Shown: positions 28,101 to 37,711, counted from the first letter of the stretch. The stretch: 64,000 nt of DNA from Leptospira limi (GCF_026151395.1 NZ_JAMQPV010000004.1:206298-270297), one strand, 5' to 3'. The notes: a model not told the origin generated them from the letters alone. Numbers and translations: made by a program.

Positions 28101-29562
28101 ATTCAATTCCACAAATTGGGATCATCCCATTATTAGTTGAGTTTTCGATGACAGATTTCAATGATCTAGGTTTGCCTGGATTTTGAATGGGAGTATCATC
28201 CTGTCCCGGAATGTATTTAAGGTTTGTATTGAGTCCCTGGGGTGAGTCTGCCCAAAAAACAATTCCTTGTGAAATCCCTGTTAGTCGACCATAGTTTTTC
28301 CGAGTATTCGGAGCTGAAAAAGTAGGGGTTGCGGAAGAATAGAAGTTTGCAGCTCCTTGTTTAATCGTTTGTTTATAAGTTGTTGGTGTCACAGGGTTTG
28401 AGACAAGTCGATTCAAACTAGAAGAAAGAGGGTATTTAGTCAAAACTCCAGACAAATCAACTGTTGTTGCCGCCTGTCCATCACTTGTTACTTGTTGGAC
28501 AGAAGATACATTACCAATCCCAAAACTCTGTGCTGTGAGAACCGCAAACAATCGGAAAAACATATCTGAATTTGTATTGGTTAGAACAGTAGAATCATAA
28601 TTTGCACTGGTTTTGAAAACATTCATAAGATTGCCAGTGGCATTGGCCCGAGTGCCGCCTACCCCAATTACCGTATCACGAAAAAATTGTTTCCGTTGCG
28701 TATCATTTGTTCCGGAGCTATCATATAGGTATCTCATAAATACATAAGCAAAAGAATATTGTTTTAGAACATCTGCACTACTGCTATTCCAATCTAATAA
28801 TGAAACTCCATTGATTCCGTCATCACATCTAGAATCGTTTACACCTGAATAACAATCCAATCGACTTGTTTGAGGACCATACCCAGCTATATCACTTGCA
28901 ACTTCGCTTGTACCTTCATTGATCCACAATTCGTCTGATTGATTTGCTTCATACATTCTTGGGAATCTAAGTAAGTGTTGGAATTCGTGTGCGGCGGTAG
29001 ATGCAAATGCATTTGGATCTTTCGTATTTGCTGTGATCAGTTCTTTCCCATCTAAGTACAAAACTTCTGCAAAATTTGATCTGACGCGGAGTAGGAAATT
29101 GTCTGGGAAATAATTGATAGGGTCAAAATATCCGGCAACATAAGCACTGTTAGACGTTGCTCCATCTTTGATATCCATCACCAATATTTTAACTTTTCCA
29201 TCACCATCGACATCACTCGGTGTTCCAAATGTTTCAATTAATTTGGGGTATGTGATGGAATCAAAATCTTTGGCAAATTGGACTAAGTTAAAGTTTAAAG
29301 ATAAGGATTTTTCTTTGTACAGTTCAATGTAGTTGCCAGAACTGACAAGTTCGACTGGGACACATACACTACTTTGCGTTCGCAAATCGCGTGCCCATAA
29401 ATCAGAGCCCGTAAAACAATTGCCTCCGAGTAAGGAATAAGCTCCCAATAATAAAATGAGGTCGTCATTTTTCCCAATTTCAGAATTAAGCGGATTGCAA
29501 TGGGAGAATGAAGCGATTAAAAAGAAAAAAGGGAGTAAGATTTTTTTTCGAAAATGCATCAT
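28054..29562 (-). CDS. Lipoprotein metallopeptidase, M30 (hyicolysin)-like
   Basis: The 502-residue exported protein has signal MMHFRKKILLPFFFLIASFS followed by HC, with lipobox Cys22. The zinc motif is HEFQH (residues 192-196) with ELWINEGTSEVASD supplying the third ligand E216, the HExxH...E gluzincin arrangement of M30-like peptidases. TPSDVDGDGKVKILVMDIKD (about 114-133) resembles a calcium-binding DxDGDG turn. Several cysteines in the mature part (48, 67, and a later CYSGVNDSRC pair) suggest disulfides. It should act as a surface or secreted protease; the target is unknown. Its start overlaps the start of the divergent gene at 29554. Confidence 0.8.
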   Translation of the reverse strand: MMHFRKKILLPFFFLIASFSHCNPLNSEIGKNDDLILLLGAYSLLGGNCFTGSDLWARDLRTQSSVCVPVELVSSGNYIELYKEKSLSLNFNLVQFAKDFDSITYPKLIETFGTPSDVDGDGKVKILVMDIKDGATSNSAYVAGYFDPINYFPDNFLLRVRSNFAEVLYLDGKELITANTKDPNAFASTAAHEFQHLLRFPRMYEANQSDELWINEGTSEVASDIAGYGPQTSRLDCYSGVNDSRCDDGINGVSLLDWNSSSADVLKQYSFAYVFMRYLYDSSGTNDTQRKQFFRDTVIGVGGTRANATGNLMNVFKTSANYDSTVLTNTNSDMFFRLFAVLTAQSFGIGNVSSVQQVTSDGQAATTVDLSGVLTKYPLSSSLNRLVSNPVTPTTYKQTIKQGAANFYSSATPTFSAPNTRKNYGRLTGISQGIVFWADSPQGLNTNLKYIPGQDDTPIQNPGKPRSLKSVIENSTNNGMIPICGIEFTNDLAHTYESIPIK

Positions 29563-30204
29563 AAATTAGCGATTTTACTTTTCCTTACTCTCTCCATTTT
29601 TTGGACGAATCCTTTTTATGGAAAGCCAATTGAAGGATTGTATTTTTCAGACCGTCAAACAACTGAAAACGGATACTTAGTTTTAGGGATAGAAATTTTT
29701 TCTGAAAAGGGAAAGTCTTTTTACAACGCACAAGAACTCCGTTACAAAAAAACCTTCGGTTGGGAAGAAGTATTGTTTGTAGGGAAAATGACGAAGGAGG
29801 GTTCCAATTGGATATTAATTCCAGAAGCTTGCCAGATCCGAGCCAAAACGGTTTGGGATGCCAAATTTGCACTTTTACGCAGGTTTGATTGTGACCATTT
29901 GGCATTCCTATTAAGTAAAAATGAAAAAGACCAGTGGGTGATTTCTGAATCCTTACTCGGAACCGAAAAAAATCTTCCCTTTCGTTTCCATTTGGACCAC
30001 ATTCCAGGGAACCCTGTTGCCGTAAAAATCCCTGACTCACCTGAGGTTACGGAAGGCTTTTGGGGCTTCCATTTAAACGGTTTGGGGGGAAAGTCACCCG
30101 CAAAAATTTGGAACCCTTCCAAGGGGAATTGGGAGCCTTTTTCGGGGTTCAAACCGAACCAGGAACTCCAATTCTACCAATGGAAACGAACCTTTTCTAA
30201 TTGA
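29554..30204 (+). CDS. Exported protein of unknown function
   Basis: The 216-residue protein has a signal peptide (MHHKLAILLFLTLSIFWTNP, cut near FYG-KP) and a mature domain rich in Trp and Lys (for example GKMTKEGSNWILIPEACQIR, FWGFHLNGLGGKSPAKIWNP). I recognise no family. The ATG at 29554 overlaps the divergent metallopeptidase start codon region by nine bases and lacks a clear ribosome site. No alternative ATG, GTG or TTG upstream of the signal peptide fits, so a leaderless or weakly initiated transcript is likely. It ends 34 bases before the polysaccharide cluster. Confidence 0.6.
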   Translation: MHHKLAILLFLTLSIFWTNPFYGKPIEGLYFSDRQTTENGYLVLGIEIFSEKGKSFYNAQELRYKKTFGWEEVLFVGKMTKEGSNWILIPEACQIRAKTVWDAKFALLRRFDCDHLAFLLSKNEKDQWVISESLLGTEKNLPFRFHLDHIPGNPVAVKIPDSPEVTEGFWGFHLNGLGGKSPAKIWNPSKGNWEPFSGFKPNQELQFYQWKRTFSN

Positions 30205-30238
30205 CCCAAACGTTCCTTCCAGGGACTTTCCTTTTACA

Positions 30239-31714
30239 TTGAAAAAGATCAGAATTGGGGTGATAGCCGCAGCTGGAAAAGGCACAAGAGCCTACCCCCG
30301 CACTAGTTTTATTCCAAAACCCCTTTTTGTTATAGAAGGTAAATCCATACTCCATCGGAACGTAGAGTTGATGGTCAAAACCTTTGGAATCGAAAAGGTG
30401 TATGTCCTTGTAGGACATCTCAAAGAACAGATTATCAGTGAATTAGAACAAATTCGATTAGCACTTCCCAAAGTGGTGATCGAACCTGTGGAATGGACAG
30501 AACGAGGACTTGCATCAGATGTGGCCAGTCTCGAAAAAACAATCCGAGAGCCATTTTTAACCATTCTGGGTGATGAGTTTTATTACCGAACGGATCATGA
30601 AAACTTTTTAAAGGTTTTGAAAAAACATCCTAAAATGGCTGCGTCTATCGGGGTTGTCAAAACTTCTCTTTTATCTCGCATACGAAAAAACTATTCCGTT
30701 GTATTGTCAGAAGACAAAATTCTGAATTTGGTAGAAAAACCAGAAAATCCACCTAACGAACTATTGGGATTAGGAAGTTATTTTTTTACACCTGAATACT
30801 TTGAATTTTTCAAAAAAACACCACCTTCTCCAAAATCAGGAGTCATCGAAATAACAGATGTTATTGATAAAATGGCAAAAGAGTCAACTGGTGGAGTATT
30901 TGCAACCATGTTGAATTGTGAATACTTTAACATAAATTCAATGCAGGATTATTATCACGCTGTTTATGAAGTGCGAAATGATTTATTTTCCAAGTTTAAA
31001 ACAAGCCTTATCATCCCAACCAATAATCATGGACGATCCATTACCGATGTAATTGTTGATTTTAAAGATAAATTTAATGAAATCATAGTTATTGATAATG
31101 AATCGACGGATGATACTCTCGCGCTTGCAAAAAAAGAAAAAGTAAAAACATACACATTCCCTGGTGATGGTGATCCTACACGATTAGGTGAACAAGTGAG
31201 AAGGGGAATCGAATATGCAACGGGAGATATTTTAGTAGTTGTATCACCCGATGGTTCTTTTCGTTCTAAAGATTATCCGAAGCTTCTTGAATATATGAAG
31301 GATTCGGATATGGTAATTGGTACAAGAACCACAAGGCAGATGATAGAACAAGGCTCAAATCTAAAACCCTTGTATCGTTTGGTGAATTTACTCATGGGAA
31401 AACTTGTCGAAGTATTTTGGTGGGGACAAGAGCCTAGATTTACAGATGTCGACTGCCAATTTTTTTCTGTTTGGCGAGAATCTTATGACCGAGTCAGATC
31501 ACAACTTGTTGTTGAAGATAGAAAGTTTATTGTTGAGCTGATGATTGACATCGTTAGATCACATATGCGATGTATTGAAATTCCCGTGTCTTATTTTAAG
31601 CCAGTAGGGCAGATCGAATATCGTCTTCGAGATATGATTTCTGATTCATTCCAAATTTTCAAATTGATATTATCAAAAAAGTTTTTCCTAGGAGAAAGTC
31701 GCGATGGCGAATAA
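30239..31714 (+). CDS. Nucleotidyltransferase-glycosyltransferase (GT2) fusion protein
   Basis: This 491-residue two-domain enzyme starts at TTG 30239 (MKKIRIGVIAAAGKGTRAYP). Residues 5-240 are a sugar-1-phosphate nucleotidyltransferase: AAGKGTRAYPRTSFIPKPLF carries the nucleotide-binding loop and catalytic Lys, and LGDEFYYRT the metal site. Residues about 255-480 are a GT-A glycosyltransferase: SLIIPTNNHGRSITDVIVDF, IVIDNESTDDTLALA, and VSPDGSFRSKDYPK as the DxD region. The fusion could make an NDP-sugar and pass it on, or couple two steps of polysaccharide synthesis (inference). Its stop overlaps the epimerase start by 11 bases; it heads the operon 30239-36242. Confidence 0.85.
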   Translation: MKKIRIGVIAAAGKGTRAYPRTSFIPKPLFVIEGKSILHRNVELMVKTFGIEKVYVLVGHLKEQIISELEQIRLALPKVVIEPVEWTERGLASDVASLEKTIREPFLTILGDEFYYRTDHENFLKVLKKHPKMAASIGVVKTSLLSRIRKNYSVVLSEDKILNLVEKPENPPNELLGLGSYFFTPEYFEFFKKTPPSPKSGVIEITDVIDKMAKESTGGVFATMLNCEYFNINSMQDYYHAVYEVRNDLFSKFKTSLIIPTNNHGRSITDVIVDFKDKFNEIIVIDNESTDDTLALAKKEKVKTYTFPGDGDPTRLGEQVRRGIEYATGDILVVVSPDGSFRSKDYPKLLEYMKDSDMVIGTRTTRQMIEQGSNLKPLYRLVNLLMGKLVEVFWWGQEPRFTDVDCQFFSVWRESYDRVRSQLVVEDRKFIVELMIDIVRSHMRCIEIPVSYFKPVGQIEYRLRDMISDSFQIFKLILSKKFFLGESRDGE

Positions 31715-32744
31715 AGTATTGGTTACAGGTGGATGCGGATTTTTAGGTTCGCATGTTTGTGAATTATTTCGTAAAGAAGGTTGGGATGTTGTCAGTTTTG
31801 ATAACATGACAAAATATGAGTTAAAAAGAACTGGTTACGGATCAGATGCGACAAGAGATTATAATTGGAATTATCTAAAATCACTTGGTGTCACAATGGT
31901 GAAAGGTGATATCCGTAATCTAGAACATTTGATGGATCGAAGTGCAGATTGTGATTATATCATTCACACTGCAGCACAACCAGCGATGACAATCTCCTGG
32001 GAAGACCCTGAGCTTGATTTTTCCACCAACGTAATTGGAACTTTTAATGTAATGGAAGCAGCGCGGAAACATAAAATCCCTGTCGTAAACACTTCTTCTA
32101 TTCATGTGTACGGAAATTCAATTAATGACAGTTTAAAAGAAGATAAAACCTCTTACGTTCGTGAACCAGTTGAAATCCCAGTTACTCACCCAACGATGGT
32201 TGGTCAAATTTCTCCTCTCCATGCATCAAAGATGAGTGCAGAACATTATGTTCGCTCTTATACTGATATGTATGGAGTAAAAGCCGCAAGTTTTCGTTTC
32301 ACAGGAATTTACGGTGAACGTCAGTTTGGTGGCGAAGACCATGGTTGGGTTGCTAACTTTGCAATTCGTTCCGTTTTTGGATTACCACTCAGAATATTTG
32401 GAACTGGTAAACAAACACGAGATATCTTGCATGCTGAAGACGGTGCAAAGTCGTATCTTGAATTTTTCAAAAATCCAATCCCTGGTGTATACAATATCGG
32501 GGGAGCAAGCCCACATAAAATTTCCTTATTAGAATGTATTTCCTTGATTGGAGAAATTCTTGGGAAAAAACAGGAAATTCTTTTTGAAGTGGAGCGTCCT
32601 GGTGATATGCGTTATTTCATTTGTGATATTTCAGAAGCAAAAAAGTTTGGATTCAATCCTAAAATTCTGCCGAAAGAAGGGGTCACTCGTCTTTTGAAGT
32701 GGATCGAAGCTAACAAAGACGTATTTAACATCGCTGGAAAATAA
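31704..32744 (+). CDS. NAD-dependent epimerase/dehydratase (nucleotide-sugar modifying)
   Basis: This 346-residue extended short-chain dehydrogenase has the cofactor motif VLVTGGCGFLGSHVCELFRK (GxxGxxG) at 4-23, the acidic cofactor residue in SFDNMTKYE, and TAAQPAMTISWEDPELDFST. The usual YxxxK pair is not plainly visible; SPLHASKMSAEHYVRSYTDM places a His before AxxK instead, so the catalytic Tyr is uncertain. FTGIYGERQFGGEDHGWVAN and RDILHAEDGAKSYLEF are typical CDP-tyvelose/UDP-sugar epimerase segments. It likely acts on the NDP-sugar made by the fused upstream enzyme, with which it overlaps. The next gene starts one base after its stop. Confidence 0.87.
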   Translation: MANKVLVTGGCGFLGSHVCELFRKEGWDVVSFDNMTKYELKRTGYGSDATRDYNWNYLKSLGVTMVKGDIRNLEHLMDRSADCDYIIHTAAQPAMTISWEDPELDFSTNVIGTFNVMEAARKHKIPVVNTSSIHVYGNSINDSLKEDKTSYVREPVEIPVTHPTMVGQISPLHASKMSAEHYVRSYTDMYGVKAASFRFTGIYGERQFGGEDHGWVANFAIRSVFGLPLRIFGTGKQTRDILHAEDGAKSYLEFFKNPIPGVYNIGGASPHKISLLECISLIGEILGKKQEILFEVERPGDMRYFICDISEAKKFGFNPKILPKEGVTRLLKWIEANKDVFNIAGK

Positions 32745-32745
32745 A

Positions 32746-33468
32746 ATGACTAACAAAACATTAGTGATTATTCCTGCTTATAATGAAGCCGCGACTATCG
32801 AAGAGGTGGTTCGCGGTGCTATCGTTTATGCTGATGTATCTGTCACTGATGATGCTAGTAAAGATGAAACTCCGGCTATTTTAAAGAAACTCCAGAAAGA
32901 ATTTGGAAGACGACTCAATGTAATTCGACATGAAAAAAATACTCATATCCCCCAAGGGATACAAGATGGTATGAAGTATGCTGTCGAAAAAAAATATGAT
33001 TGGGTCATTACAATGGATGCTGGATTATCACACGATGCTGCCTATCTAAAAGATTTCATCCAATTTCCAAACTGTGATTTGGTGATTGGATCTCGGACTT
33101 CGACAGTGAATGTGCCATTGTATCGAAAATTCATTTCATGGTTAGCAGCTAAAGTAATGAATTATTGTTTATCGAATGGAATTTTTAATTTGTTCGGGAA
33201 CAATCTTCGTGATTGTACAAGTGGGTATCGGCGATATTCAAAGCAAATGTTTGAAAAAATTGCATCCTATCCATTAGAGTCGGTTGCATTTGATTTTCAT
33301 ATGGAAGCTTTATCCATCGTTTCCAAAAACAATGGAAGTATAAAAGAACTCCCAATTAAATACATTTTTTCGAACAGTAGTTTTAACCGTAAGGTGCTAA
33401 AACTTGCGATCCAATTTGCAAAAAAACTTTTATTAAGAAAATGGAAACTAACTCCCGAGTACCCTTAA
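32746..33468 (+). CDS. Glycosyltransferase family 2
   Basis: The 240-residue GT-A enzyme has TLVIIPAYNEAATIEEVVRG at the start, VTDDASKDETPAIL for nucleotide binding, and WVITMDAGLSHDAAYLKDFI, where MDAG replaces the common DxD of polyprenol-phosphate sugar transferases. CTSGYRRYSKQMFEKIASYP is the acceptor/lipid-side motif seen in dolichol-phosphate mannose synthase-like enzymes. It probably makes a polyprenyl-phosphate sugar or elongates a lipid-linked glycan for the GT-C protein at 35028 (inference). Confidence 0.9.
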   Translation: MTNKTLVIIPAYNEAATIEEVVRGAIVYADVSVTDDASKDETPAILKKLQKEFGRRLNVIRHEKNTHIPQGIQDGMKYAVEKKYDWVITMDAGLSHDAAYLKDFIQFPNCDLVIGSRTSTVNVPLYRKFISWLAAKVMNYCLSNGIFNLFGNNLRDCTSGYRRYSKQMFEKIASYPLESVAFDFHMEALSIVSKNNGSIKELPIKYIFSNSSFNRKVLKLAIQFAKKLLLRKWKLTPEYP

Positions 33469-35006
33469 ATCAAAACTCACTCGGAATGAAATGGAAGGTA
33501 TTTTTATCCACCATTGCGCTGTTATGTGCAATTTTTCTTTTTGACCGCATACTCTTTTTTGATTTGTATTTCCTATTCCCGAATGAAACCGAGTGGGATT
33601 CTTCTCCTTGGTACAACTTTATTTACAAAACAAAAGAATTACAATCATCCAAAGACAAACATAGAACCATCGTAACAGGTAGTTCCGTAGCCTTGTATTC
33701 GGTATTACCGGACGAACTGAATAAAAAAGAAAAATTAAATACAAAGTATTCCTTTTTTTCGCACGTAGCGATGGCTCCAACGGATCTTTATTACTACAAA
33801 GAAAATTTACTTTCAACAAATCCAAATTTGGTGGTGTATCTACATAATTTTGCAGATTTACAATGGGAGTATATGGCAAAGAATGGAGAGTCATTTTCAT
33901 TTGACGAAAGAACATGGATCAAAGAGTTTTCGTCTCGTTATCCGACAAAAACCATCTACCCAACCTCATATCTAAAAGATTATTGGAATGAAATAGATCG
34001 TAAATCATTATCGAAATTGGCGACAAAAGCCTTATTTTATGTAAGTCGTTACCGAATTTTCTTTTGGGATCCGATCGTAGTTTTTATTGATAATCATTTT
34101 CGAAGTGGTAGGAAATACCATTTATACCAAGGAGTCCTTCCAAAAGAAGGAATTTGGTCCAAGGGTTGGACTAAAACAACTGCAACGATAGAGTGTAAAG
34201 TTCAGAAAGACACTGAATCTATTTTTGTTCAAAATAAAAAAACAAAACTCCAATTCCTTTTTTTCGAAAATCAACATACACTGATTAACAATGCACCGAT
34301 TCATACTCAAATCATCAACATTCAAAAATCAGGATGGTTAGACATCCATTGGAAAGAATTAAATCCTTCCAATTTACCTTGGAGTATCGTAAAGATTCAA
34401 ATTCTTTCACAACTCCCGACTGCAAAAGAAGTCAACTTAATTCGATATGGAAAAGATGAAGAAGTTGGGATACGGTTGGCACATTTTTTTTGCCATGGTA
34501 TCCAATCCGAAAATCGTTCTTATTCAAGGGCAAGTTATTGGGATGATACTCGATTTGTTCAAATGTCAGTGGACGAGTTCCAAAAGGAATATTTTGAACG
34601 AATGATTAAAGATGCTGGAAACCGAAAAGAATTGTGGAGATTACATGTTGTCCGTGAAGCAAAAAAAAATGTAAACTCTGTCGAATTCAAACCATGGTCC
34701 GAATACAATCGGATCTTAGAAATTTCCGAATTTTTCTATCAAAATCAGATTCCGTTTGTTATCGTCTTATCTCCTGAAAATCCAATTGAATTTGCATATT
34801 ATAAAAATTCAAACTGGCGAAAAGAGTGGATCTCTCACTTAAAGGAGCAGTTAACAAAACGTGGACAAACAGTCATTGATCATACAGAAGTGATTTCAGA
34901 TGTTCGTTATTTTTTTGACCCACACCATCTAACGTATGAAGGCGCAAAAATATACAATTCAATTTTTGAATCTTCCATTGCGCCAATCATCAGTAAAGAG
35001 AATTAA
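33441..35006 (+). CDS. Membrane-anchored SGNH/DUF1574-like protein of the polysaccharide cluster
   Basis: The 521-residue protein has one anchor (about residues 18-40) and a large exported domain. HRTIVTGSSVALYSVLP (75-90) provides the block-I serine, and YFFDPHHLTYEGAKIYNSIF near the end provides D493-xx-H496, together the triad plan of SGNH hydrolases and of AlgJ/AlgX-type acetyltransferases. Acylation or deacylation of the polymer made by this operon is a reasonable inference. The first ATG lies 28 bases inside the upstream GT2 gene; ATG 33486 (MKWKVFLSTIAL) is an alternative that keeps the anchor. Confidence 0.7.
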   Translation: METNSRVPLNQNSLGMKWKVFLSTIALLCAIFLFDRILFFDLYFLFPNETEWDSSPWYNFIYKTKELQSSKDKHRTIVTGSSVALYSVLPDELNKKEKLNTKYSFFSHVAMAPTDLYYYKENLLSTNPNLVVYLHNFADLQWEYMAKNGESFSFDERTWIKEFSSRYPTKTIYPTSYLKDYWNEIDRKSLSKLATKALFYVSRYRIFFWDPIVVFIDNHFRSGRKYHLYQGVLPKEGIWSKGWTKTTATIECKVQKDTESIFVQNKKTKLQFLFFENQHTLINNAPIHTQIINIQKSGWLDIHWKELNPSNLPWSIVKIQILSQLPTAKEVNLIRYGKDEEVGIRLAHFFCHGIQSENRSYSRASYWDDTRFVQMSVDEFQKEYFERMIKDAGNRKELWRLHVVREAKKNVNSVEFKPWSEYNRILEISEFFYQNQIPFVIVLSPENPIEFAYYKNSNWRKEWISHLKEQLTKRGQTVIDHTEVISDVRYFFDPHHLTYEGAKIYNSIFESSIAPIISKEN

Positions 35007-35027
35007 CCTTCCCTTAGGAGAATCCAA

Positions 35028-36242
35028 ATGATTATGAAACAACTCAATCCATTTTTTGAATACTTGAACACAAAACAGTGGTTAACCATTGGATTATTTA
35101 TCATTTTATGGGGGGTATCAACTCTTTTCTATTGGAAAAAATACCAATGGAATCCAAGTTCAATGGTTAATTTTGGTCTTGAATTTGCCTTACAAAATGA
35201 TTCGGAAACTCCCGAAAATGCCATTTTATTCAAAGGGGAAACCGGCGATTTGGGTGCAGGTTATGATGGTCAGATTTTTTACTATTTTTCCAGGCCACTT
35301 GCAAATTTGAATTTAGATTGGCCAAAAGGATTTGATGAATCTTACCGTGCCCCTCGGATCGGTTATCCTTTGTTAATCGCCATCTTTGGTATTTTTGGTA
35401 AAAGTTTTGCAATTTTTGGGATGTATTTTTGGAATATTTCTCTTATCATAGTTTCTTATTTTTTCCTTAGAAAACTACTAAATGAAGAAACAAAACCATA
35501 TGCAGTTTTGTATTTACTGAGTCCATTTGCATTAGGTAGTTATTACGTACTTGTGAGTGATTCCGTAATGGTTTCCTTACTCATCATTGCCTATTATTTT
35601 TATGTAAAGGAAAAATGGATTCAATTTATACTTTTGTCGAGTTTAGCAATATTAACCAAAGAACCTGCTTTATTCCTTCTATTCCCACTTGGGTTACTTG
35701 CTTTATTACGAATGGATTGGAAACGAGTCATCGTTGTCGGATCAGTTCTTGTTATTCCCGTTTGTTGGCATCTCTATTTATCTTATAAGTTTCCAAATTG
35801 GCGACCAGGCCGCCTTACGGACTTTATATTACCATTTGAAGGATTAATTTCTTATTCAGAATCGATATGGAGGCAATTGGCATCTGGTGGAAGTATTAAA
35901 GAATTAGCCCGATTGTTATCTCGATTCCCTCTAGTGATTCTCTTCTTTTTAGGAGTATTCCTTCCATTTACAGGAAAAATTCAAAAAGGTTGGGAGTTCC
36001 GAATTTCCTTTCTTCTTGTGATGTTTATGGTTGGTACGGCAGGGTATTACCATTTTTGGTCTGTTTATGAAAACGTATCACGCATGTTTACATTATCGAT
36101 TCCAATTTTACTCCTATTGATGAATGAGGATCGGCAAATTAGAAAACAGGAATATATTTTGATGACCTTATTAATCCTAGTTTTCTTTCTATTAAAAGTA
36201 TTATTCATATCGAAACAAATGAATTTCCAAGTTGGATTTTAA
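35028..36242 (+). CDS. Polytopic membrane glycopolymer-formation protein (GT-C-like)
   Basis: The 404-residue protein has about ten membrane segments. The first exported loop contains ETGDLGAGYDGQIFYYFSRP (about 66-85): the GYDGQxYY motif marks a family of cell-surface glycopolymer formation proteins related to GT-C mannosyltransferases. YRAPRIGYPLLIAIFGIFGK follows. It likely transfers sugar from a polyprenyl-phosphate donor to the glycan outside the membrane, the last visible step of operon 30239-36242. AGGAG precedes the ATG by eight bases. Its end overlaps the convergent pseudo-HtrA gene by four bases. Confidence 0.8.
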   Translation: MIMKQLNPFFEYLNTKQWLTIGLFIILWGVSTLFYWKKYQWNPSSMVNFGLEFALQNDSETPENAILFKGETGDLGAGYDGQIFYYFSRPLANLNLDWPKGFDESYRAPRIGYPLLIAIFGIFGKSFAIFGMYFWNISLIIVSYFFLRKLLNEETKPYAVLYLLSPFALGSYYVLVSDSVMVSLLIIAYYFYVKEKWIQFILLSSLAILTKEPALFLLFPLGLLALLRMDWKRVIVVGSVLVIPVCWHLYLSYKFPNWRPGRLTDFILPFEGLISYSESIWRQLASGGSIKELARLLSRFPLVILFFLGVFLPFTGKIQKGWEFRISFLLVMFMVGTAGYYHFWSVYENVSRMFTLSIPILLLLMNEDRQIRKQEYILMTLLILVFFLLKVLFISKQMNFQVGF

Positions 36243-37711
36243 AAGTTAGAATCAGATGGAATTTGAAAACTTTTTTTAGCTTCTTCATTCAATGAATTGA
36301 TTTCCTCTTTTTTGAAAATCAGTTCAGAACCATCATTCAATGTAAATCTTATGTATGGTAACTCATTCTGATTCACTACGTTACGTAAGTCTTCTAATGA
36401 TGAAATTTCCTGGCCGTTTACTGATTTTAACACCAGTTGGTGGGTCATATGATAGGCTTTATTTCCTGAAAGTGGAACAACTTGTGATAAAAATATCACT
36501 TTTCCTTCTTTGGAGTTCCTTTTGATTCGATAAAAATCATTTAAGTACAATAATTCTTTACTGACTCGGTTTCTCCATTGGTTCCCATGTTCTGTTAAAT
36601 AATGTTCTGAAAGTTCTTGGAATATGATTCCAGCTAACATTAAATACTTTGGCATTTGAGATCTAGTATTTCCATGTGGAATTCGTATGGCTGTTTCGTT
36701 TAAGGGTTTGGATTCTAATTCTATAGTTATTGGTTTTTTGTTTCGAAACACTTTGACTTTTATTTTTTTATCAAAAGCAGAATCCGATTCATTTGTATTG
36801 TGAAACAAATAAGACATGTTTAATTTTCCAAATTTTGGATGATCAAAGTAACCTTTTGGATCTATTTTATAATTTGATACTTCTAGTATCACATCTTCAA
36901 GTTTTAAAATTCCATCTGTAGATGATCCAGGGTAAATTTCGGCAACAAGTACACCTAAATCATCTTTACGTAGACCATAGTCATTCCGAGAGGCACTATC
37001 CACTAAAGGTTTGAATCGAAATCCTTTAAAGGGGAATGATTTGCCATCGATGAAGTGTTTGATCGAAAAAGAAGGGATCATTTTTCCCATTCCATTTTCT
37101 TTGAATTGGTATAAGATTCCTTGTGGGATACGGGAAGTTACATCTAATACAAGTTCACCAACACCATCTAATTTTTCTTCGGATTGGATTTCAATGTATG
37201 GGTATTCCACATAACCACTCGCATAAGAATCAATATCCATTCGGATCATTCTAAGTTTTTTCTCTTCTAAATTCCTTTGGTCCTTACTCTCCATCACTGT
37301 GCCAGTACCAGGTAAAAAAACTTCACTTTGAAAGATAACAGCTTTTAAATCCTTTTGAAATGAGGAATCATTTAACTTAAGTATGGCGAGTCCTAAATCT
37401 GCATCGATTCGTTCAACTTCTGCCGTATAAACTTTTAAGGTATCGGGTTTTTTCACTTCTATATTAGAATAAAAATAGATCGCTTGCGCAGGTACAAGAA
37501 TCCTGTTTTCACCGATATAAATTCCTGTGGACTGCCGAATCTCTGGATTTTTGAATCTCCAAGGTTGGATATAATTAGGATACAATACAGTGACTTTGAT
37601 TTGTAAAATAGAAGGATCCTGACTGGCCACAGGCACTGGTTTACTTTTGAGTGAAACAGAAAAACAAATTGAAAGAATCAAAAATGAGAGGATTGGTGAT
37701 AAAAATTTCAT
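36239..37711 (-). CDS. Catalytically dead HtrA-like (pseudoprotease + PDZ) exported protein
   Basis: The 490-residue exported protein has signal MKFLSPILSFLILSICFSVS and the same layout as the adjacent HtrA, but the protease triad is mostly lost. ENRILVPAQAIYF (69-80) replaces KNRILTNAHVVSN, so the catalytic His is Gln76. The Asp segment survives (DADLGLAIL, D105). The region of INPGNSGGPAF is replaced by LDGVGELVLDVTS, with no serine at the nucleophile site. PDZ-like stretches follow (about 215-300 and 410-470; YGLRKDDLGVLVAEIYPGSS, VLKSVNGQEISSLEDLRNVV). It probably binds peptides or regulates its neighbour. It starts one base after htrA ends. Confidence 0.8.
   Translation of the reverse strand: MKFLSPILSFLILSICFSVSLKSKPVPVASQDPSILQIKVTVLYPNYIQPWRFKNPEIRQSTGIYIGENRILVPAQAIYFYSNIEVKKPDTLKVYTAEVERIDADLGLAILKLNDSSFQKDLKAVIFQSEVFLPGTGTVMESKDQRNLEEKKLRMIRMDIDSYASGYVEYPYIEIQSEEKLDGVGELVLDVTSRIPQGILYQFKENGMGKMIPSFSIKHFIDGKSFPFKGFRFKPLVDSASRNDYGLRKDDLGVLVAEIYPGSSTDGILKLEDVILEVSNYKIDPKGYFDHPKFGKLNMSYLFHNTNESDSAFDKKIKVKVFRNKKPITIELESKPLNETAIRIPHGNTRSQMPKYLMLAGIIFQELSEHYLTEHGNQWRNRVSKELLYLNDFYRIKRNSKEGKVIFLSQVVPLSGNKAYHMTHQLVLKSVNGQEISSLEDLRNVVNQNELPYIRFTLNDGSELIFKKEEINSLNEEAKKSFQIPSDSNF

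Noticed and set aside
31704..33468. A new dedicated immune or toxin system hidden in the sugar cluster
   Set aside because: All genes in 30239-36242 fit surface-polysaccharide synthesis, and no toxin-antitoxin or nuclease motifs are present.
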